From positions 12,510,249 through 12,574,248 of the forward strand of contig NC_058514.1 of the NCBI RefSeq assembly GCF_020382885.2: 64,000 bases of DNA. Reading direction: 5' to 3'. This DNA comes from Scatophagus argus (taxonomy: Eukaryota > Chordata > Actinopteri > Scatophagidae). The notes under the pieces are model-generated. The model saw only the letters and a list, made by a program, of their open reading frames with translations, was not told where the DNA came from and searched no databases. Both the position numbers and the translations under genes were made by a program. Positions 36,704 to 45,700 of this stretch are shown piece after piece (positions within the stretch are counted from its first letter, which is position 1; each line of letters begins with the position of its first letter).

Positions 36704-39700
36704 ACCCCACCCCCCACAACCCACCCCAGCTGTCAGCAACTGTGTGCATTTACAACTTAACCAAGACTGAGTCATTTCCTGACTCACTTGGTATGTTTGC
36801 TGTTTGTTTAGAGAAGAGAGAACTTTACTAAGTCTTGCGAGATAAAGGTCAGAATCTACTAAATACAATATGCTGGCTACACTGGGCTAATATGTTCTGG
36901 TGTTGTCAAAATGCACCCTGAAAAAAAAATCATTTGAGTAACTGGTAACCACTGGTAACACAATAACCTGGAACCTGGAATGCATTGAGCATCACACTGG
37001 AAGTTTTATGGTCGATGAAGCAATTTTTTTCTTGACTCAGCAGGTTCAGAGTCTCCGGAGGCTGCAGAGTGTAACTCATGTGGTCCACATCAAAATCTGA
37101 GCAACTCGCCTGAACAGGACCAAACGGTCACACTTGGTAACACCCCTCCCACAGCCGCCAAGATGGTTCCTCCCAATAGCACCTCACCTGGACCAGATGA
37201 GACGGCTACCCAGAATGAGAGGTAAATTAATAAATAAATATTGTGTTTAATAGACTGCCTTTCTCCTTTTCCAAATTATTTGGAGTATTGCTGGGTGCGT
37301 TTTTGTTGGAGAGAAAATTAAGATAAGACATCTTAACGTGCCGCCTACACCTTCTCCCTCATTTAAAATTCCAAAGTGAATATTCAGATATTTTTTGTTT
37401 CAAGAGTGTAACTTCTGGACACAAGATGTCTCCTACTTCACTGTAAAAATCCATCCTCATGTGCCCCTGAGGCTCAAGGTTGCATGTTCACCTACAACCA
37501 CAAGTCTTGCTCGCTTGGCCTGTGCACTTTCTGCAGTGTGTGAAAACCACCTTACAGTGTCAGACTTACTGCACACAGAGCAGTGGTGACAAAGCAGGTC
37601 TGTCTCAATATACCCTCTGAATCATTCTTATTTCCCTTGACACATCTGACATGTTATGTGACTGACAAAATAGGACTTTTCAAAATAAAGAGTTCAGAGG
37701 CCAAAAAATGAACAAATAACAGGAAGTTTACTCTCCACAGACATTGCATCAACTGATGATGTGGCTGTTTTTAAAAACAAGAATGACACTGGGATGGTTA
37801 ATGCACTAAAACTAAAACTAAACTAAAACTAAACCGGAACTACAAAGAAACCTTCTCTGTCTTTGCATTCTTACAACATACCTAGACAGGAACTTTATCC
37901 ACATACACACCTGTTGAAATGGTGTTTGGATAGGAAAGTCCCATCCAAGCGGTGCGAAACAGGAGGCTCCATAGTCAGGAAGCTGGTTTTACCACACAGC
38001 ATCACCTAGCATCCTGACTAATTTTCATACTTCTATAAACTATGCCTGCTGAATTAGAAGTAGATGGGTGTTTAGCAATAGCCTTAGTAGTTACCATTTC
38101 ACTGAGTTTCTTCATTTCCCTGTGACTCGGGTCACATTTGCTAGTCAAATGGGTGTTTTCCTGGCTGTGGGAGGAGTGTGCAGTCTAATTAGTATCTCTG
38201 CAGACATGTTTTGCATAGGCACATTCCACCCACAGAGAGACAAAGGCTGTTCCTCATCTCTCTTACCGTTTTGTGCTCACTTGTGCCTCATTAGACAGAT
38301 AGAAAATTTATCTAAAACGTAAGTCAAGACTGAGAAAATGACTAATTCCTGACATTTGACCTCTGACCTGTGGTTAGCACCAAGCCCACCAGCGGGGACC
38401 ACAAGGGAGAAGAACAGAAAGAAGGCGAGAAGGACTTGAGCGACGGAGCCATGAGTCGCACTAAGGTTAGTTACATAGAGGAAGTGTTTCAGTGCACGGG
38501 GGAACGAACTTCCTCTATTCTCTTCAGCACCAGCTCTCCACTGCTTCCCCTTCCTTCTTTTCTCTCATTCTCTCTATCACTTCTTGCGTGTCTCAGCCGA
38601 GTGAGAATAGGTGTGTTTTGGTGTGTGTCGTGTGTCTGTGTATGGGAGGGGAGGGGGCAGTGGGCAGGGCATAAGAAGCTGTCTTTCCTCCAGAAGGGGT
38701 GGCGGGGATGTAAAATTCAGTCAGTGACTCAGGGAGTAACAGGATGGGCTTTCTGCTTCCCTGAACTCTGCTGCCAAACGAGGCAAGTACACAATACTTA
38801 ATATGGTGCATATTAAAATTCTTGAGATTCCCAGTTGGACACAAGTGCTTCACAAAAGACAGGAGCTCCTCAATTAAGGTCATCGATTCAGAAAAAGTTA
38901 AAATTGAGTCATGTGATAGAGTTGTAATTATAAAATATGTGTTTTAAGTAACTACAAGGTTTGTTGATTTATTCTTTATCCTCCACATTTGAGAAGCTGA
39001 GACAGCATTGGCAGTTATGACAGTGATTTTCCAAAGCCCATTAGCAAAGACTTGGACACAATGGATCTTCACTCTTTCTTCTGTCTGTCTGCACCAATTA
39101 GTATCTACAGTGACCTGCTTTGATGTATCATGGTCTATGCAGCAATACTGTAATTATGCTCGGCCTCACATGGGCTTGCAGTGTTTTCACGTTCGAATCA
39201 AGGCTCACTCGTGTTGTGATGCTGTTGCACCACAGTCAGCTAGGCATCCTGCTGAGAGATCGATCGGTTCAGTTTATCTGTCTCCTGCCTACCGCTGACA
39301 TGCTGGGCTGCCTGCCTGCAGAGAGAGCTGTGGGTTTGTTCAGTACAACAATAAAACATTCAGAGAAGCCCGGAAAGGTTTTTAATGATTTAAAAATCAA
39401 CATTTTAATCTGTTAACAAGAGCAAGGAGTTTCATATGAACAATATCATTTGGATATATTCAAACAGTAGTTTTACTTGTTAATGTAAGATATTTTAAAA
39501 GGAAGTTTCCCCTTTTGTTTATCTCACAATTAAATTTTGTAATTCAGAAAAAAATGTATGTTTATTTTATTAGTTTATGCAAATTTACTTTGCGTAATGT
39601 ATCGTTATGGATTAAATGTTGATTGCACAAGTGACTATAGAATAATGACACCATTGGTTCCTTCTAAACCTTGTTTCCACGACGCAATTCTGTCTGCAAT

Positions 39701-42700
39701 CAGGTACAAATCTCCCGGAAAATGAAGGTTGCTCAGTGATCCAGTCAGACTGGCATCCTGGCACCATTTCTATCTGTTTTCAGGTCTCCACTAGAGAATG
39801 GCTGAATGAATAAACTCACATTCTTGTCCTGTGATGTTGGTAGTTGCTGCTCTGAGGAAAATAGAAGGCAATCTGGCTGTCTTTACCACAGCGGCACCAG
39901 TAACAGCCACTTGGAGGAGAAAAGCTGGAAGACAAATGTGACAGACAATAACACAACTAATAGCACCTTACTACAGATCAATCAATACTGAATGTAATAT
40001 CACTAAAGTGCTGACCTTGGATATAGGTGTGTAGGCATAAAATTTAAGGTGGTCACAGATTATCATTTCATTATTCAGCAAAGAAACAAGCTTGATGTGC
40101 AAATTCACAACATATGGGAGGATGGGATGATTTTAACTTCTGTAATACAGGTTACTCAGGAGGACTGTTAAAATTATTAAACAGTTAGTTGTATTTGAAT
40201 GTGATACGGTTTGATGATGGTATTACCTTCAGCCAGATCATAAGGCAGTTCTCTCCTGTACTGAGCGGTGTCAAAACACACTTATTACACAATATCCCAT
40301 TGCATTGCTCCGAGTACTCACCTTGCCCCATTGTGTGTGTGTTTGTTCACACGACCGTGCACACAGTCCGCCTCCACTACTTAGCACTGTGCCAGTGTTA
40401 ACGTGTTCTCTGAGCACCCCTCTCAGCAACACACACACACACACACACACATACACACACAGAGAGCTGCAGGGCTCTCCATGAAGCTCCACATTATATA
40501 AGCTATCAGCCCAATCTTTCTCTTCCACACTCTGTACGGCTTAGATAGCATTTCACTGCCATGGGACAGGTACGCTACATGTATGCGAATGTATGTGTGT
40601 CTTTTAATCATTGACCATTTCTTGTAACATGGGGTAGAAAACTGCTGCAAGGCCACCTGTTTTTTTCTCACCCCCTCCCTCCTTCTCTTTCTTCGCTATG
40701 GCCCATCTCAGAGCCTGACCCAGGACCAGTCGGCAGACAGATCAGCAGCAGAGGACAGGTGAGTGATTTGCTGTCGGCTGTTAGCCCAGGAAATCTCTAC
40801 ACAGCATTTCACTTTCCAACAGCAGCTACGACTCCTGAAGGTTTTCGTGATTTCTGCAAAGGGAGAGCTATTTTCTTTGCACCTCTTAAAGCCAACCTTT
40901 TTTTCTTTTTTTTGATAGTCAATTTAAGATTTGTTTTCTGCAAATACTGTAGTTTTGTAAAAAGGGCTGTTTATGTTCCAGCACGTGTCTGCTGCCTGTG
41001 TTGGTGGAAGAGGAGGAGAGTGTGCCGGACAGTGCAGCTGAGGTTCCAACAGTAGCTGGCAGCATGAAAGGTAGGAAGGAAAAAAAAAGATGAAATCTGT
41101 GTGCACGAAGGAGAGAAGCTGATATTTGTAAGCAGGCTCTTTGTTTACGCCTTCTTACATCTGCGAGTAACTTCGACCACCCACACACCAAATCTTCTTT
41201 CCAGGAACGAACCAGCTCACCAGCAGCGGAGCAACCACCTTCTCTGACAGCAGCTCTCCTCAGCCACAGCCGTCCTTCACACATGCCAGCCAATCAGGGA
41301 GCGGCATGGGCAGTGTGACCTCTGACCCCAGCCATTCGGAGGATATTGCAGTCAAAAAGGACTCCCTCCCCCTCAGTGGCAAAAATAAGAGGGAACTGGT
41401 AAGACCTGTTCTACTCCCATTTTGTTCTCCCTGAATGTTGGATTAGTATTTCCACATGTTAGTGGTGGCATGGAGTTGAACTCATTTACTTGACTGCTGT
41501 TGGAGTTGATCACAGCTGGTGTATATCAGCTTTTGTATATCAGTATCATTATACTGTATTTTGTACTGTTTTATTAGTTAAATTTTTTTATATAAAATTT
41601 GGCTTTCAAATGACACTTGATAGCTAAGTTAATTTGTGTTTGTATTTAGGGTCTGGTAGTTAATATGAGAGTGATTATCGAGCAGTTTGCAGTGGGTGTT
41701 ATGCAATACAAACAATAAATCCTGATTTATTTATTTATTTTTTTAAATAGCCATTCTAATACATAAAAAAGACAAATGTACAAGTTAGTTTTAGCTCAGT
41801 TTTAAGTTCTTTGATATGCATCTTATTTATATGATTATCATTATTTATATTTTCATCATATTTTTGTTTTACGCGTAGCTTGAAAACATCCTCAAAGCAG
41901 ATTTGGTGAACCACCAGGATCACGTTGAATGAATCTGGCGTCGTTAAGATTACATTTCATTGTCAGTGATGCAGTCTTTCCGTTGGTGTCTTCATGAAAT
42001 GCTGTCTTTCCAGCTATGCAAGTGTGTGTGTGTGTGTGTGTGTAGGGGAGAGAGAGAGAGAGAGAGAGAGAGGAATGGAGAGCACCTAGTTTCATTTTAG
42101 ATAATTCAGAATCAGGAGCCAGTTACACTGCCAGTGGCTTTGAATCTTCACATCTCACCTTTATTATGTAAAGACTACTTGAAGGAAATTGAAGAGTAGG
42201 GACAATGAGTGAGGTGAACAATATGGATGTTGAGGACAACGTGAACATGGAGGGATCAGCATTAAATGGAGAGCTGAAGGAGGAGGAACAGAGAAAGGCT
42301 TTAATGTTTATCCGGATCGTGCAGGAGCTGTCCCGCAGCATGGAGGTCATCGTGGAGCACAAGGCTCAGGAGGACCAAAATGACAGTAGCATGGCCACTG
42401 ACAAGGAATGTATGTGTAATACACTCGGTGCACATTTACATGCTATAGACCAACTTCATTTAATATCAACTTTAACTTTTAATTTTTGTGCCATGATACG
42501 CTTGCTTATTAATTTCCTTTCTAGGTGAGACGTCAGTAATGTCTGACACCAGTGACACCTTAAAAGAAAGGAACAGGTAAGACCACAAGTGATCACAGTA
42601 GCACAACTCAGCCCTCAATCGTCCGTACATGTAATAAGACTTGTCACACAGCCCTAATTGCTGTCTCTTTGCCTGCAGCTTGTCGGCTAGTGACAAGGAG

Positions 42701-45700
42701 ATCGAGGTATGTGTACCATTAGATCTTGGAGCTGCATCCCATCATGATGATGTGAGCAACTGGTGTGTTTCGGACACTTCGGGATTATATGTGTCTGATT
42801 GTGTTTTAACAGGCTGCATCTTGTGGTTTTCTGTCACTTATCCTCAGTAGTCTGAATGTATGAATTCTCATTCTGAACGCAAAGTGTGTCATTGCTTGCA
42901 GAAAGGGTCATCTCATGTGCCAGTGGCAGAATATAATGCCGCATTCAGTATATGTCCAGGAGCCTTTAAACTCAAATGTCTTGTCTTTTTTTTTTTTTTT
43001 CTTTTGTCATGTTTTCAGGCGGAGTTCCAGCGTCTGGCATTGGGATTCAAGTGTGACATGTTCACCCTGGAGAAGAGACTGCGGCTGGAGGAGAGGTCAC
43101 GTGACCTGGCTGAGGAAAATGTCCGCAGGGAGGTATCCAGCTGCCAGGGCTTACTGCAGGTCAGTCGGTGTATGTGTGGAACCTTGCAGATTTTTATGTG
43201 GATGTAGATGGACCACTCGTTTAAGCGTCATATGACCAAAGAAACTGATTTGCAGAGTCATTTTATTTACATTCTTACATTTTTAACAATACTATGATTT
43301 GTCCTGTGCACCGTTCCAGTTTTTACCTTTTTGTTAAAATGCTATAAATGTGTAAAAAGCTACAAGCTGTTTTGGCTTTATTTTCTGTAAGACCTCGTGT
43401 TTGAACAGACATGTTTGAACAAGTTTCATCCAGCCACAAAAATGTGGATTATCGCCGTACATCAACATCACGATAAGACTGAATGAATTCTCATGTAAAC
43501 ATAAGTGAATGTGTGTGGGTTAGTGAGGTTGAGTGGGAAACCATCAAATGATTTTTCCTGACAGATGCAGTCATTAAATTTGTCTCTTGGTCCTTTTCTT
43601 TCTTTGTCCTTTTTTTCTGTTCCATTCTGTCCTCCCAGGCTCTGACTCCTCTGTGCGAGGATGATAACCAGTCAATGGAGATCATCCAGAGGCTCCAGAA
43701 GAACCTGGACATCCTCATCCAGTCCATGACCAGGGTGTCCAGTCGCTCTGAGATGTTAGGTGCAATTCATCAGGTAGGATAACATGAATGTGTGTGTGTG
43801 TTAACATTTGTTTCCACTCTTTTGAAATGCTATGAATGTACGCACTGTGCAAACAAACTGTGCTTTCTTGTGAATGTGATGATTTCAATGGAGCCTTGTG
43901 TATGTGAATGTCAGGAGAGTCGAATTGGTAAGGCGGTGGAGGTGATGATCCAGCACGTGGAGAACCTGAGGAGGATGTATACCAAGGAGCACGCCGAGCT
44001 GCTGGAGCTGAGAGAGACGCTCATGCAGAACGAGAGATCGTTTGGATCACACACTGAAAGGGGTAGGTGATTAGCCTCCATTTTCTTCTTAATCTGTTGG
44101 TGTATGTCCTCATGGTTGCCAGCTGTTCAGTATTTTCTCCCACAATTTTCATTCCATCCATTTAGGACTACACTAAAATGTTACATTTGTGGTAAAAGCA
44201 GGAAAACTCCTGATTTACATTAGGCATGATGCAGAGACTGATGCATGTTTTGCACTGCCTAACGCAGACTTGGTATGGTGGCATATTGGTAGATATATGT
44301 GGCTGGTAATGGCACACACAGACCGCGTTTATACAAAGCAACAAAACTGTTCTCATTCCAGATGACTTCCGTGGCAAGAAACAGCAGACATCGCAGTACT
44401 ACAAGGTCAGCTGCAGCCAAATTACACATGATCTCATCAATTGTGCTTCACTCGGGACTGATGTTGGCTTCATGTCTTGGTGTGACGTCCATCTGTGTTT
44501 ATGAAGTCATTCAGTTTTCCTTTTACCTAACAGTCGTCAGCCCGGCGGGTCAGCATAGCAGCAATCCCTCGCTCTGGTGGAGGCAACATGCATTTTGATA
44601 TGGTATGTAGCATGCACTTCGGTTTTTATGCAGTCAGCAAGTGGGATGTTGGACTTTTAAAACAGTATAGTTTATATGCAACTCATGCCGACTCATGCAG
44701 GTCAAACATGAAAAGCTCATGGTTAAACTACACATTTAATGTGTCATACCACCGTGAGACTAAATGTATGTAAAATGTAGAATTTATGGTGTTAGGACAG
44801 CACAGGAGAGTTAATGCATCCAGATAAGCAGAGACTTTGGGTTAGACGTGAGCATGATGGGAAATGGTTTAAATGTTTGCTTCAGTTTGTACCAAAAATT
44901 ACTTCTGCTGACATGATTGTGATTCACTTACTTCTAACCACAGTCCAAACCACAAGACGGCTCAGAGGCCGAAACGGAGAGACTGACCAGGCGATCCCCG
45001 TGGTAGGTATTTGTACGCATGTGAATGTGTGTGTTAAATTTGGCTGGACTGTAATATGTTGAGTGAAGTGTGATGAGATGTAATTTGTAGTGGAGAGTGT
45101 GCTGAAATTAAGAGGACTGTTTACATCACTGTGCCTTTATAACACTGATGTATGGGAAGCTTATAAGCTGTGGCTGTCTCTCTTAAGCCACTGAAGCTTG
45201 CTGTGTCATGACATAAGGGTTGTTGTTGTTGTTATTATGATGATGCCCTTGTGTGAACACGGTGGTTTCCAGGAATGTGGCAGGGAAGAGCACGGCGCGT
45301 CCCCCACTAAAACGCTTTGTTAGCTCTGCGGCCTGGGTTGACACTGAAGAGCCCTCTCTCATGATGAAGGGGTAAGACATGTCAAGAAGGGTACCACCAT
45401 GGCTGCATCTAACGAGCCCTTTTACAGTGGGCCCAGATGTTGAAAGATGGTCGCTCTTTGGTGTTGCATCATTACTGTCGGTTCTGTCGGAAATGCAAAC
45501 TTTACAGGGCAAAGCAGAGGCTTCCAACAAGTATGTGCACACTAATAAAAAATGCAAATAACAAAGAAAAACGTGTTTAATGGCTAGTAGCTGTACTGAC
45601 GGGCTGGGTGGACATTAGCAGTAATAATGTAAATGAAGGAGATGAAGCTTAGATTCCTGGAACAAACTCAAAAGAACACAGCATCCTTTGAGGCTGGGGA

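Larger units (their letters stand above)
31622..41398 (+). other. lrmp: lrmp middle exons: acidic, Ser/Thr/Pro-rich, probably disordered
   Basis: Exons are 31622-31889, 33451-33503, 36540-36639, 37044-37221, 38378-38465, 40712-40758, 40982-41070 and 41205-41398, all with consistent phases. The encoded segment of about 339 residues starts with an acidic block ([14 protein letters not shown], then a run rich in E, D and T) and continues as a low-complexity S/T/P/N/E sequence without recognisable domains. It separates the two coiled-coil regions and explains part of the extra length over mammalian Lrmp. The 33451-33503 and 36540-36639 exons flank an intron holding a dead Tc1-like element. The acceptor at 37044 is preceded by a second CAG, giving a tandem acceptor. 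Confidence 0.82.

Noticed and set aside
40919-41293. 124-codon minus-strand open frame
   Set aside because: Antisense of two lrmp exons (40982-41070, 41205-41398).
45183-45557. 124-codon minus-strand open frame
   Set aside because: Antisense shadow of the lrmp exon 45273-45371 extended into intron.
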